NCBI RefSeq assembly: GCF_964204645.1
Contig: NC_134028.1
Location: 22,790,153-22,854,152 of the forward strand
Length of the DNA: 64,000 nt
Direction of reading: 5' to 3'
Source: Tubulanus polymorphus
Lineage: Eukaryota; Nemertea; Palaeonemertea; Tubulaniformes; Tubulanidae
The notes beneath the pieces are model-generated. The model did not search any database. It was not told the origin of the DNA and saw nothing but the letters and a program-made list of their open reading frames with translations. The translations under genes were made by a program, and so were the position numbers. How positions within the stretch are numbered: the stretch's first letter is position 1; each line of letters begins with the position of its first letter. This document shows, in pieces, positions 45,879 through 58,600 of the stretch.

Positions 45879-46143
45879 CCTAAGGTCAGGAAAACTGGAA
45901 TGTCCTTGATGATTTTATATCATTAATAATTGAACCAAAAACATACTTCAGGATGCAATTGATCCATATTTGAAATTTAACTTAAGGTTGACTTTAACTC
46001 AAAAGTATCTGAGTCCAGGGAAACTAGAAAATCTGCTCACTTCAATCATAAGTTTTTCATATCCAATTAAATGTGAAATGACATAAATGAGGATTGGAAA
46101 TTATCTCAGAGATTCAGTAATATCAATGTTAATGATAATGTTA

Positions 46144-48127
46144 TCACAATTCATCCTTCCAGCGTTTGACGCCTTCCGATTTAGTGCAAACTCCCTGTAA
46201 CGTGTGCGCGTCGTTGTAACAGAGAAAGTCCTCGAGATGCTGCCGTTCGTCGGGTTTCTGTTTGAATACGTCATACATTTCAACGTCTCCGATTTCGCCG
46301 AGGAACTCATCGCACATATCGTGTAACCTGTAACAGATGAAAGCATATCATCTTACGTTTCAAGAAGCACCTGTCCTGTGCAGTTAGCTCAGTGGGTTGA
46401 GTGGAGGACTGGGAACCAAGAGGTCCCTAGTTTGAAACCACCTCTGGCGTTGGCGTTCGAGACACATACGTGGACTAAGCTCTGCTAACATAGTCAGGGC
46501 CCAGTTTCACAAAAAAATTTAACTCTTAAATCGATTCAATTTCATCATTAATTCAGTTAATCTTCAATCGATTTAGGCCTTAATCCTTTTTTTGTGAAAC
46601 TGGACCCAGGTTGTGAGCCATAACAACCAATAGGAGGCCCTGGCCATCTCTTAAGACCCACTAGGGTTACACTGTTACTCGCAGTTGGGACGTAAAACTC
46701 TTCTTTACGAAACTAAGACCTTGTTCGTAAAGCATTTTCATCAGTGGATAACTAAAGAGTAGACTGAATTCACATGTATTTATTATTGATCCTATCAAGC
46801 CAAATGCACACAATGCAGCGAAATATTGTGTAGCAATTGCAATAAAGGGCAGTCTGGTCATGAATTAATGTACAAAAGGAGTTACGTATGTGGTTAGAGG
46901 GGGATGAATTCTGGCAGTCTTTTTTATGATATGAATTCTGGCCTAGACTGTTTTTTCAATAGGAAGGATTCTGTTGGGAGGGTTTTGACATATTTACCTC
47001 GCTGGCCACTTGCCCCCGCCTTGCATAACAGACGGCCCTGAAGCTCTCTCCTTAAGTCCTGGTCCTGATAAATACGATACCTTCTTTATAACCTTTACTC
47101 CATAACTATAAAATACAGGGAAAGAGAAACCTTTTAAAAAACCAGTTCATTATCAAAACCGCAAATAATCCCCTACTACATTAAATAGCCGTATTATTAA
47201 ATGTCTGTATTTTAAGTATAGCTCTAGGACAGATTTATAATGCACAAAGAGACTACTTAAATTTACCAAAGTTTTTTTGTTAGCCAAATTTTTCAATATT
47301 CACTCGACTACTTTATCATCTATATAGGCTAAACAATATCGAATAATCTTTTCCATGCTGTTTCATGCATTTTCCAAGAATCTTTGGTTTTTTTTTCAAG
47401 TCCTGCCTCAGTTCCAAAGTGAGAGTTATAATTTGACAGCTCAAGTTTACTTGAAATGAAACATTTTCGAGTCGAACTTAACCCTATTCATCCATCAACA
47501 GGACATCAACGAATAAATTAGTTAACAATAATTCTAATTAAATCCCTAAACACTGAAATCAATTCACATTTTTTACCTCTCAAATGTTTTTTTACCATTG
47601 CAAACATCTTCAACAATCTCAGTAATATCTGATTCCGGTAGATTCCCTTTCAGAGATTTCTTCAAATCGTATCCCTTTTTAAAAGCCGTGTAAAGCTGGA
47701 AGAGAGGCACAGTTAAATTGATGAACTCTGGAATTTTGACATTTTTTCAAATCCATCATAGGCTTTTCTATTTTTTCTAAATGTTCATATTGTTCACATA
47801 ATTTTTTCAGATTTCCTATATTTTCAAAATTTTCGAATTAATTAAGATTGAAAATGAAAGTCATAGCTGAAACTTCACCCAATTTCCAAAAAGTCTTACC
47901 TGATAAGAAACAGCCTTGCAACCGTCACATTTCAGCTGTCCGGGCATCCACGGACTGTGAGCTTCCTCGTCATTCAAATCAGGCGGTGAAAACGAAAGCG
48001 TTCCACTCTTCCCGTCTTCGGCTTCGTCGATATCTGCACCTCCGCCGCACGACACTTCTTGCACGCATAATAATAAGCCGGCCACAAACAAGGCTTGGAA
48101 CACTTCAAATCGGGTGTGAACGGTCAT
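46144..48127 (-). CDS. MZB1: MZB1/pERp1-like ER folding factor with KDEL tail
   Basis: Exons from the 5' end: 48127-47900, 47695-47577, 46327-46144, giving 176 residues (human MZB1 is of similar size). MZB1 is an ER-resident saposin-fold (canopy-like) protein that helps disulphide-bonded secretory proteins mature. Seen here: a signal peptide (about 1-27); an acidic linker; the family block PGQLKCDGCKAVSYQ with a CXXC pair (Cys67, Cys70); a helical exon 2 ending in EDVCNGKKTFER; and exon 3 with LHDMCDEFLGEIGD, FLCYNDAHTLQGVC and a final WKDEL. The last four residues KDEL are a textbook ER-retrieval signal. In vertebrates MZB1 is a B-cell and plasma-cell gene; here the role must be more general (inference). 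Splice phases are 0 and 2. Canopy-family relatives are the main alternative, but the PG.LKC..C.A..YQ and FLC....GVC pattern fits MZB1 best. Confidence 0.85.
46379..46490 (+). mobile_element. tRNA-derived SINE
   Basis: GCAGTTAGCTCAGTGGGTTG is a good pol III A box, and GTCCCTAGTTTGAAACCACC is a weak B box about 50 bases on, in tRNA-like spacing. The acceptor stem is not conserved, so this is a SINE head rather than a working tRNA. A MITE starts immediately after it. It lies in MZB1 intron 2. Confidence 0.55.
46494..46610. mobile_element. MITE, GGGCCCAGTTTCAC family
   Basis: CAGGGCCCAGTTTCACAAAA at the left is mirrored by TTTTGTGAAACTGGACCCAG at the right. The interior is AT-rich with TCGATT words. 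Same family as 20,679-20,799. Confidence 0.75.
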
Positions 48128-48976
48128 TATGGGAGCTTTAGACTTAGAGAGCTAGAGGACGGCTGTTGATAAGATGAAGTGTGAGATGTCACCGCGACAC
48201 GGTTAAACAGCGAGTGTACACGGTTACATGTGTGATTGGGTGGGGAAACCCATTCGTCAACAATCAATCACAGCTCGCCATCTGGTGCCCACCTGCGTAA
48301 TTGACGATGCGCACTCGCTAATAGCTTCTACTCGCGTGCCAGCGTTTGCATTCAATTGAATTTTATTCACGCACCTTCATGAATGGAAATAAACGCGCTA
48401 CGAACGACTATAGACAGAACTATAGATACATTTCTATATAATAACAAGAACATTAATTGATATCATAAAGAGAACATTCGAAGCCGCTGTATGGAAACAG
48501 GTTAAACTGCAGCTATGCAGCATGTCCCGTGAGAGGACCTGGGGCCTGTGACGGGACATCCTTGTCCCGTCACAGGTCCCGATGGAAAATGAAAACTTTG
48601 CATTTCATAGACGAAATGTCGAAAGAAACTGCACTCGATCGGTTACTATATACACTCAAAATAATGTTAAGAACATGTTAATAATCGAAATTTGTTCGTA
48701 ATTTTATTATTTCAGATCAATGATATCATCAAATCGAAACATTAAATGAAATAATGAAGATCGGATCAAGAGAAAACAGAACCACAGCTATCGAAATTTA
48801 AATTTTTAGTGTATAGACTGACTCATACTATCGAAAATAAAGTGAATGTATCTTGACAATTTTGGTGCCAATGGTGTTAGTAACCGTTTGTTAAGCGTTA
48901 CACTGCAAACAAAAGTAAAAGTGGAGGGGGCAACTTAATGGCCCTAGATCACTCTCGAGAGAGAGAATTCAAAGTG

Positions 48977-50000
48977 AGAGGACCCGAATCAACACACTGT
49001 CCCGTGAGAGGACCCGATTTTTAATACTATCCCGTGAGAAGACCCGATTTTAGATACTGTCCCGTGAAAGGACCCGGTTCAACACACTGTCCCGTGAGAG
49101 GACCCGAATCAACACACTGTCCCGTGAGAGGACCCGATTTTTAATACTATCCCGTGAGAAGACCCGATTTTAGATACTGTCCCGTGAGAGGACCCGGTTC
49201 AACACACTGTCCCGTGAGAGGACCCGATTTTAAATACTATCCCGTGAGAAGACCCGATTTTAGATACTGTCCCGTGAGAGGACCCGGTTCAACATACTGT
49301 ACCGTGAGATGACCTGATTTTAAATACCGTCTCGTGAGAGGATCCGATTCAACACACTGTCCCGTGAGAGGACCCGAATCAACTTACTGTCCCGTGAGAG
49401 GACCCGGTTCAACACACTGTCCCGTGAGAGGACCCGGTTCAACACACTGTCCCGTGAGAGGACCCGATTCAACACACTGTCCCGTGAGAGGACCCGATTT
49501 TAAATACTGTCCCGTGAGAGGATTCGATTCAACACACTGTCCCGTGAGAGGACCCGATTTTAATAACTGTCCCGTGAGAGTTAATAACTGTCCCGTGAGA
49601 GGACTCGATTCAACGCACTGTCCCGTGAGAGGACCCGATTTTAAATACTGTCCCGTGAGAGGACCCGAATCAACTTGCTGTCCCGTGAGAGGGACCGATT
49701 TTGAATACTGTCCCGTGAGAGGGCCTGGTTTCAAATAATGTCCCGTGAGAGGACCCGATTTTAAATACTGTCCCGTGAGAGGACCCGATTCAACACACTG
49801 TCCCGTGAGAGGACCCGATTTTAAATACTGTCCCGTGAGAGGACCCGATTTTGAATACTGTCCCGTGAGAGGACCCACTTTTAAATACTGTCCCGTGAGT
49901 GGACCCGAATCAACTTACTGTCCCGTGAGAGGACCCGATTCAACACACTGCCTCGTGAGGACCCGATTTTAAATTCTGTCCCGTGAGGGGACCCGGTTAT
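48977..50000 (+). repeat. 30-bp minisatellite, left arm, about 34 units
   Basis: The unit core is TGTCCCGTGAGAGGACCC plus a 12-base spacer in two main versions: GATTCAACACAC and GATTTTAAATAC. The core is the same as the element's terminal motif. Because the unit is a multiple of three, both strands stay open, giving artefactual repetitive peptides. Units are very similar, with occasional deletions (for example near 49,575). Confidence 0.95.
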
Positions 50001-50377
50001 TCACCGACCCAATTCAAGTTGGTGAGTGGACCCGATTCGATTTCAACACGATTTCTACAAAAACTAGTTCTTGGTTAAGTTTGACATTAAACTTGAGTTA
50101 AATTACATAATCGCGGGAAATTAACTTCGAACGTTTTTAACTACTCTGGATTGTGCTTCTACCTTTCATCGACTTGTTTAGTTTATGTGACTAGATAAAT
50201 GTGTTTTGAATTGAACAGTTTTCACCCACTGACGTTGCTGGGTTATTAAGATACATATTTCACCGTTGATGGATTTGTGAATGGTACTGTTTACAAAGTT
50301 ACGCCGAAAGAGAAGCCCGATAAATGCCTATTAGATAGATATGCCGTTGTTAAATGCCATTGTATAGATATGCCATT

Positions 50378-51236
50378 GACGGGACAGTGTGTTGAATCGG
50401 GTCCTCTCACGGGACAGTATTTAAAATCGGGTCCTCTAACGGGACAGTGTGTTGAATCGGGTCCTCTCACGGGACAGTATTTAAAATCGGGTCCTCTCAC
50501 GGGACAGTATTTAAAATCGGGTCCTCTCACGGGACAGTGTGTTGAACCGGGTCCTCTTACGGGACAGTAAGTTGATTCGGGTCCTCTCACGGGACATTAT
50601 TTAAAATCGGTTCCTCTCACGGGACAGTGTGTTGAACCGGGTCCTCTCACGGGACAGTAAGTTGATTCGGGTCCTCTCACGGGACAGTATTCAAATTCGG
50701 GTCCTCTCACGGGACAGTATTTAAAATTGGGTCCTCTCACGGGACAGTTTGTTGAACCGGGTCCTCTCACGGGACAGCATTTAAAATCGGGTCCTCTCAC
50801 GGGACAGTATTTAAAATAGGGTCCTCTCACGGGACAGTGTGTTGAATCGGGCTTCTCACGGGACAGTGTGTTGAATCGGGCCCTCTCACGGGACAGTGTG
50901 TTGAATCGGGTCCTCTCACGGGACAGTATTTAAGATAGGGTCCTCTCACGGGAGAGAATGTTGAACCAGGTCCTCTCACGGGACAGTATTTAAAAGTGGC
51001 TCCTCTCACGGGACATTATTTAAAATCGGGTCCTCTCACGGGACAGTGTGTTGAATCGGGTCCTCTCACGGGACAGTATTTAAAAGTGGCTCCTCTCACG
51101 GGACATTATTTAAAATCGGGTCCTCTCACGGGACAGTGTATGAACCGGGTCCTCTCACGGGACAGCATTTAAAATCGGGTCCTCTCACGGGACAGTGTGT
51201 TGATTCGGGTCCTCTCACGGGACGGTAACTTGAATC
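50378..51236 (-). repeat. 30-bp minisatellite, right arm, inverted, about 28 units
   Basis: The same unit and the same two spacer versions as the left arm, in opposite orientation (GGGTCCTCTCACGGGACA on the plus strand). Together the arms form a palindrome with arms near 0.9-1.0 kb and a spacer of about 380 bp. Confidence 0.95.
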
Positions 51237-52055
51237 GCGGGTTCCGTTGTAAAATCCTGCGTGAAAAACGTGCATTCATATCCCCATATTGTCCCCCTGG
51301 CCCTGCAGTAAATTAGAATTTTTCGGTAGGCCTTTATGTATTTATAAATGAAATCAAAATGGAAAATGTAATAATTACAATCGATAGTTGAATTTATTTA
51401 TTCATAACCATTATAGACAGAATACATAAGAATATTGAGACTCGAAACCGCTAGCATTGGAATCGACGTTTCATGTAAGAATTCTACATTTGTCCCGTGA
51501 GAGGACCCATGTCCCGTCACAGGCCCGGGTCCTCTCACGGGACGCTGCAGTTTAACTCATATGGCTGTATGAATTTAGAACATCGTCCGTAATTCATAGG
51601 CGGCGTTCTGGTCGATTTAATCAATGTAAGTGAGCCGTTTACAAACCGATAGAATATCAATAACACCTTTATTACACCGACTGATGATAAGTTCAAGCTA
51701 TTTTTAAATGAACTGACAATGTAAGACGATGCCGAATAAAAAATAGTGTTTTAGTCTCAGGAATTAAAAGGGAACTTTGACTCTAAATCGAAAATAAGTC
51801 ATGATCCATTGTTGAAAATATGCTAATTACCGAACACAAACGTTCTATAAGCTAAATATAAGAAGTTAATAAAGTGCCACTCAATAACATGAAAGGCTAA
51901 ACCAAACATTTTTACGACTTAGGTTAAATTTTTCCGTATGCAACCCGACCAGTTAGAACCCAACTGTTTAACTTATCCTAGGCCTAATTAATGGCCGGTG
52001 TTGTGTGGGCAAAGACTAGAGCCCGTTTGACTGTCAGTGTCACTGTCTTTGGTAG

Positions 52056-52158
52056 TTAGTTACCTAATCGTTGGTGGTAAGCTTTTTATAATCGGATGGG
52101 CTTATGTGGTTTGTGAAAATATCCGATCGTGAAACTAAACCGCAGACAGGTTACTGAC
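52056..52158 (+). mobile_element. about 105-bp MITE, GTTACCTAATCGTTGG family (copy 3)
   Basis: Over 90 of its positions match the copy at 20,078-20,189; it lacks about 9 bases after GGGCTTAT. It lies upstream of the SAP-domain gene. Confidence 0.8.
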
Positions 52159-52627
52159 TATGTCTTTGGGATTGTGGGTTCGACCATGCGCATTGCTGTA
52201 GTGTCCCGGCCTAAACGATGATTCATTTGGACTGCACAACCCTACTGATTGGATTAAAACACCGAAATTAAGCAAAATATCCCAAAAAGGTTGATGCCAA
52301 ATGGAAAATAAATAGACTTTAGACACTTATCCTCATTGCCTCTCTTCACCCTGGAGTAAATGGGTACCTGATGGATGATTCCTAAGCACCCAACAGCGGC
52401 TTAGATTGGTACTTCTCCCCAGGGAGATGATCTGATAAATGGCAAGAGTTATAGGCTGGGGGTAATCATACCAATCTAATGGAAAGCGCGGTTTAACATA
52501 GTGTCACAGTGAAAAGGGTGCGATCGAAATTGAATTACTAATATCTATATTTTCATATCTGGAACAGCAGCAGGACATTCTGGAATCTGATTATTTATCA
52601 ACACATAGTTCACACCTCGCATACAGA

Positions 52628-55600
52628 ATGTCGACACCCGAAATAGAGAAAGGTCTCAGGTTGAAAACCGTTGTTCAGTTACGCGAAGAATGTACGAAAA
52701 ATAACCTACCGACAAACGGAAATAAAGCTGAACTCATCAGACGTTTGAAGGAACATCGGAAAAATGAGGAAGAAGGTTTGTTATAGCTACCCTTTATCCG
52801 ATGAATAACTCTACTACCAAATTTGATACTACTAGGATGACCCAAACCCGTTTCAATTATCCTCCATCAAATCGAACCTGATAGCTCTGCCGGACTCTGT
52901 CGCGGTACCATCCTACCCTGGGAGGAATTTCGAATCTAATGGCATTGCTTGATTTAGCCACGATACAAAACCCTGCCACAATAGACTGTGTGCACACATT
53001 TTATGTTTTGTATTTTCTATTCAATTCAAGGTGTGTTACACTCAGTTAGAAATACTTCTACATCAGCAGATGTTTTTGTATAAAATCGCTTAGCAAAACG
53101 CCTGTTCTGCCTGGTTTATTATTATAAGGTTGTCCCATGTTTAAAGTCACTAATCTTCTCAGGGTTCAGTTTGAAGTATGGGTATGCATGTTACCTATTA
53201 GATGGGTTTACACCGGTAGTACACTGAAGTCTCTAAGATAGACTCGTTTTGTAATGGTTTTTGTCCGTCGTAAATTTAAGGGACTGTTCTGGCTATAGGC
53301 CCATAAATTCATTTAATTGACTTGATGTCGTATAGAACATATGAAATTGTAGGAACAGGTCCTTTTGGTTTTTGAATGTGTTTCTTCATTCAATTTATCT
53401 GCGAATTTGAAACTGGGCCATTAGGGGATTTCTTTGATTAAAAATGTTTATACCTTGCAGCCGCTTCAAAAGTGGAAGAGCCAGTTGTCAAAGAAGAACC
53501 CGCAGCTGAAGAGCTAGTAATCAAAGAAGAACCCGCAGCTAAAGATAAGGAAGAACCAATGGAGGATGAAGAACCGATAGATGAGGATGAACTTCTTAAA
53601 AATGATGATGATGATGATGATGATGAACAGGAGGGAGGAGAACCAGAAATCGAAAAAGAAGATGAAGAACCATCGGCTGAAGATGTTACAATGAAGGTAG
53701 GCTACGTGATAATTGTCATATCTATTTCCCTGATTCCCTGGTTAGGCCAAAAATTAGGCACATTTCAGGGAATTTTAGATTCCCTCATCTTTAAGAAGCC
53801 TGTAAAAACAAGATTGCTTGTTTCTAAACCTGTCGTTGTTTGTTAAGGCTTATTATCTTCATTATTCTCGATCGTAGACAACGGCAGAAACTGAAGAGAA
53901 AAATGGAGAAGATAAAGGGGAAAATGAAGAGGAGAGTGCGGAAAATGGAAAAGAAGATGAGAAAACAGAGGAAGCGGCCGGAGATGAGGAGGAAAATAAA
54001 CAATCTGCAGAAGGTGATAAGGAGGGCGGTGAAGAGGAAGCAGCTGCTGCTGCTGAAGAGGAAATAGAGGAGGAACAACCAGAAGAGGAATTGCCGTAAG
54101 TTTTAGTTACAAATGGTTTAAGTTGTTGTAGGAATCCCATAATTGTAAAAATTTACTAAAAAAAGTTTTATCATGATATGGGTCTATAACTATTTTGTGT
54201 CGTTGCTGCAAACCCCTTCTTCAGTCTAAAACGACTCTAAAGCCCGAGAAAGGGAAGTATTAACCGCTTCAGTATTCTATATTTTGAAAAGTCATTTTAC
54301 AGTAGCTGGACTTAGTAGTTGTATTACTACATAACAGATATTTAAATTTCATGAAGCGATTCATTCAGTTGACATAAATGAGGCAAATTGATTCAGTAGA
54401 CTTTTTCAGTGAGTCAGTGAAGTGTATTTGATATTGCGCAATGCTTGAATACGATGCTATGACTTTCAGTGAATTGGCCGATTCCGAAATCGAGGAACAC
54501 GTTTTACATAAAGATGACACTAAAAAGACGATCACCTGTAAATTGTGTTTGGAAAAGATTCAAATGGACGAAGAAGAGGTGAGTTTTAAATATTGAATCA
54601 TTAATATTCAGAGGTGGATCTAGGAGGGTGCAGACCCCTGTTGTCCTCTGGAGGTTACAGCTCTTTTTTTCAAGACAGTGCAATTTGAGACTCATCCTCT
54701 CTCAGAAAGTGAGTCCCACGTTCCAATTTTTCTAGATCCACCCCGGATTTTGAAAATTAAATCTATTCAGCCAGTAATTGTAAATGTTCATTTCTTTACA
54801 AAAAAAAATTGAGACAGAAATCATGTTTTCTTTCAGGCGTTAACGAAACACTTGGAGGATGAAGGACACAAGTCGAAATTCGAAACCTACAAAGAAAAGT
54901 GTAAAGGTAGATTAGTTTTAGAATTATATTAGAATAATAAGAAAGTGGTTACAAAAGGTCGTGTTTTCTTATGAGGTCTTTTTGGCCCCCTCCTGTGCCT
55001 GTGCAGGGCATACAGAATATTGTCAACTTTTCTGAGTAATTCTGGCTTTGAAAAAGTCTTTTGGAATTTACCTTAGGAATAGGCCTATGTCATCTGATTA
55101 TTATCATAAATTTCAGGCTACAAGCTCGTTGGTATCTATGTAACTTGTGAAGTAAGTATCAGTTGATTTTGATATTCTCTGATCTATTTGTTAAAAAAAT
55201 ATTTCTCCAATTCTTCATTTCAATATCGTTGCTGTTTATCAGCACATTTCACCAGATGGCGCTGTTGTAATGTTAGTCATTGATTATTTTCATAGCTGTG
55301 CGATCGTGAAATGGCGTACGATGAGTGGGATTATCATCAGGATACCGATCGTCACAATCTGGTAAATAATCTCAAATATCCGAGCTTCCGAAAAACAGAA
55401 ATTTTACACATCATTAAATTTATTGTAATTCATCAGAGCTTTAATGACAATTATTAATATAGCACGATACTTCATTACTTCAGTATCAATGCCTTTGATA
55501 AGATTTTAGGAAATTTGATGCATCCAAAGCTTGGAAAATTTGAGAACAAAGAAATATTGTTAATTGGATCATAGTGCGATATTTTACAGAAATCGCTTTA

Positions 55601-58600
55601 CAAATCCATGAATGTGGTAGTTTTAAAGATGCATGGTATTAACCCTTATCGACCAGGCAGCTATTTTAACTAAAATATTGGGGGATACAATCATTTAGTT
55701 TGAAAGATTGCGCGTTACATCATCTAGGGATATAGAAGTGTGTAAGACATTGATTACGGATCCAGACTGAATTCAACTATTGTCAGTATTGACTAGTCAA
55801 ACATGGGACGCTAAGGGTTAAAGAAAAAAATAATTTTTCAGTTATGAAAGAACAATTCAGTCTAACGGTCACAATGTAATATCCAGAAATGATCGCATAA
55901 TCTAATCTTCATTTATTTTCAGCCTATGTATGCCGATATTTTCCTCATTCACAATATTTCGAAATTTTCATTCGATCGGCGAGCCTTTCACCGGGCGCCA
56001 TTGACCGTGTTGTAGTCGACGGTACCTAAAGTCGTATTCGTCGAAACCGTACGCTAAATGTGCAGTGCTTTTTGCTCTCTATTTGTAGAATAAATTATTG
56101 GTGGAAAACGGAGGTACGTTCGTTCGTAGAAAAAAAAATGAATACGCAACACAAGACTATTTGATTCGTCTGAGTCTGGCGGTAGCGCTCGCGTTAACTA
56201 CCGAATGAATTTCATTCGAACGAAATCTTTTCATTCACATTTTGTCGAACGACAACAACCACAAAGACGTCGTCGTCGCGAGGATTTAATCGATTATTGT
56301 TTGACTCTCGTGCTTTCACCGCGGCAATTTCGAGCCGACAGGCGAAATTTCGAGACGATCGAAGCGAAATTTCGAAACCGCGAAAATGAGGAGAGAATTA
56401 TAGCGACAGATGTTTAGACATTTGAAATTCGTATCGACAAGCATAAATAGGCGTCGCCAGTTTCGTCGTCTGTCAATCATCCCGCCGTCTGTCAGTCATC
56501 CAGTCGCAGACGGAACAAGATTTTTCGCGCATCTCTTTGACGATTTTGGCGTCTGCGAAAAAATGTCATTCGAACTAAAGACATTTTTCCGCGCGACGTG
56601 CAACGACGATGTCGATGCATTTTACGTCGATTGTTTTCTACCCATAAGTTCTGTTGTGTGTGGCGCACCACGTGATCATTCGATTCCTCGATTCATTTTG
56701 AGATACTTTTTCGATTCAGGAAATTGAAGAATAAAAAAATTCGTCACATTCGTGTGTATAAATATGTATTGTCATTCACAACGAAAACAGAAACTAATTT
56801 TTCGAACACATTTTTGAACACGGGAGGACAAAATTTTTTTTTCGAAATCGCAGCATCACAACACATGAAATCTTCATCTATTTTTGAGAGAATTAATCTT
56901 TTGACTTGTTTTTGTTTAATCGAATGTTTACAGTTTCAGCCGGGGTTGAATCGATGTTTATTTCGTTTTTCCGATATTTTTGAATTTTCAGTCGATGCTC
57001 TTACGGCACCGTACGCGGTCATACAAAAACAGGTCGATGAGAACAACACGATTGAAAGCCCGTTCATCGGTAGGTGACCACAACGAGAAATAGTCATGGA
57101 ATTTGACTTAAAAGATTCATGAAATTTGGTTTATAAAGTTATATGGAATTTGGCTAAAAGAGGTCATCAGAGTGACTACTTACCTGGAAATATCGGGAAA
57201 TACTTTTTTTGTAAAAAAAGAAAAAGCTATCATCAGGGAAAAGTCTGGGAATTTGTTGAAATTGAGATTGCTAGATTATGCGTAAAATCAAACAGTTTCC
57301 ATCTATGGCTTACGTATTTAAGTGTGCTCATTGGATTTGATTTTTAGCAGGTCAAATCAGGGAAAACAACTTAAATGTCAGGGAATGATCAGGGAAAAGG
57401 CTATTCAAATAAACGTGGCCACCCTGTCAATGTAATTAGGATCGGAATTGCTCCTGAATGAATCCTCGTCGACAGGTTTTGAAGAGTTTTCATCTCTTGT
57501 TGTTGCAGGATTATTTTGGTTGCAAGAGATCATCGATGCGAAAACGATCGACGACTTTAAAATACGATACGCGTGTAATTGTTGCCGCATCACCGAGGCT
57601 GAGGGTAAAACTATGGAAGAAATCGTCGAACACATTAAAACCACGAAACATATCATCAACGCAATTGTAAGTATGATCGTCACAAGTCACGGTCCCTACG
57701 ACTCCTCGATTCCTTAAAAACAGCTTCTAAACCAAAACCATGCGTTCGAAGGTGCTTGAAACTACTTTAATTTGAGCAAAATACCCAACTCCTTCAATTT
57801 TAAGAAAAAGGCAATTTTAAATTTACAGTTAGCTACGCTAAATCGGTATATTTGGAACCGGGATTCTTCTTACGCAATCAGTCGGTTACCAAATTAGCAA
57901 CTGAGTTTAGGTAGTGTAAAGGATAAAACTGCTTACAAAACCAAATAAATGGTTTACCGAGACAAGCACTACAAATTTAGGAGGAGCCTACACTGTAATT
58001 GGCATACGAAAGTGATGCAGACACTTCCTTTGAAACTTCTTATGCCCAGGAATGACTGATCTGTAGGGACCCTCAATAATCCACAATTATTGCCGCAGTA
58101 CCCCCTTCCCATGAATAGGAATAACCATTGCGATTCTAATTTCTATCCTAGGAAAAGCATCACAAAGACGTGTACAACGTGTGCAAACTGATGGTCGACA
58201 CGTTCAACCGTTCACGGCCGGTGACCGCTAAACCTCGCAAACTCGAGGACGAGGTTTTGACCTACATTAAAGACAACGGGAAGGAATTCTTTCGCCGGCT
58301 GAAAATCAAAACGAAGATCATTCTCGGCGAGGACCACATTCGTGCGATCAAAGCTAAATACGGAGTACGAACACGTTTTTAAGGAAACATAGTTTAAACT
58401 ACAGTTAACCTCGTCCATCTCTGACTTTTCATTTGACTCTGACAAAAACAAACTTATTTTCTGATTTCTGATCATCAACTACCAGACTAGTCGTATCTTA
58501 ACACAGAAGATTATAAGTTGATGCATTTATTTTTTTGTTTTCAGTGCGAGAAAGTGCCGCATGAAGTCCTGAAAAATGCCAAAGTTGAATTAGGTTTGTG

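Larger units (their letters stand above)
48494..51563. mobile_element. about 3.1-kb TIR element with inverted minisatellite arms (hAT-like, non-autonomous)
   Basis: The left end carries GTTAAACTGCAGC, an 8-9-base insertion, then TGTCCCGTGAGAGGACC and GGGCCTGTGACGGGACAT. The right end is the reverse complement of the same blocks, ending GCTGCAGTTTAAC. GCTGTATG occurs just outside both ends (48,486-48,493 and 51,564-51,571), a candidate 8-bp hAT-type target duplication, though the outermost 6-7 bases of the two ends do not match. Inside are about 400 bp of unique sequence, the plus-oriented 30-bp array, a 380-bp centre, the minus-oriented array and about 250 bp of unique sequence. There is no transposase gene. 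Confidence 0.75.

Noticed and set aside
46381-46452. Possible functional tRNA gene
   Set aside because: The A box is good but the B box (TAGTTTGAAACC) is degenerate and the acceptor stem does not pair, so it was called a SINE head.
49334-51009. Several long open frames (up to 164 codons) on both strands with ten-residue peptide repeats such as RGPDFKYCPV or SGPLTGQYLK
   Set aside because: They follow from the 30-bp repeat unit being a multiple of three and lacking stops on either strand. There is no start context, splice structure or other coding signal, and they lie inside the transposon.
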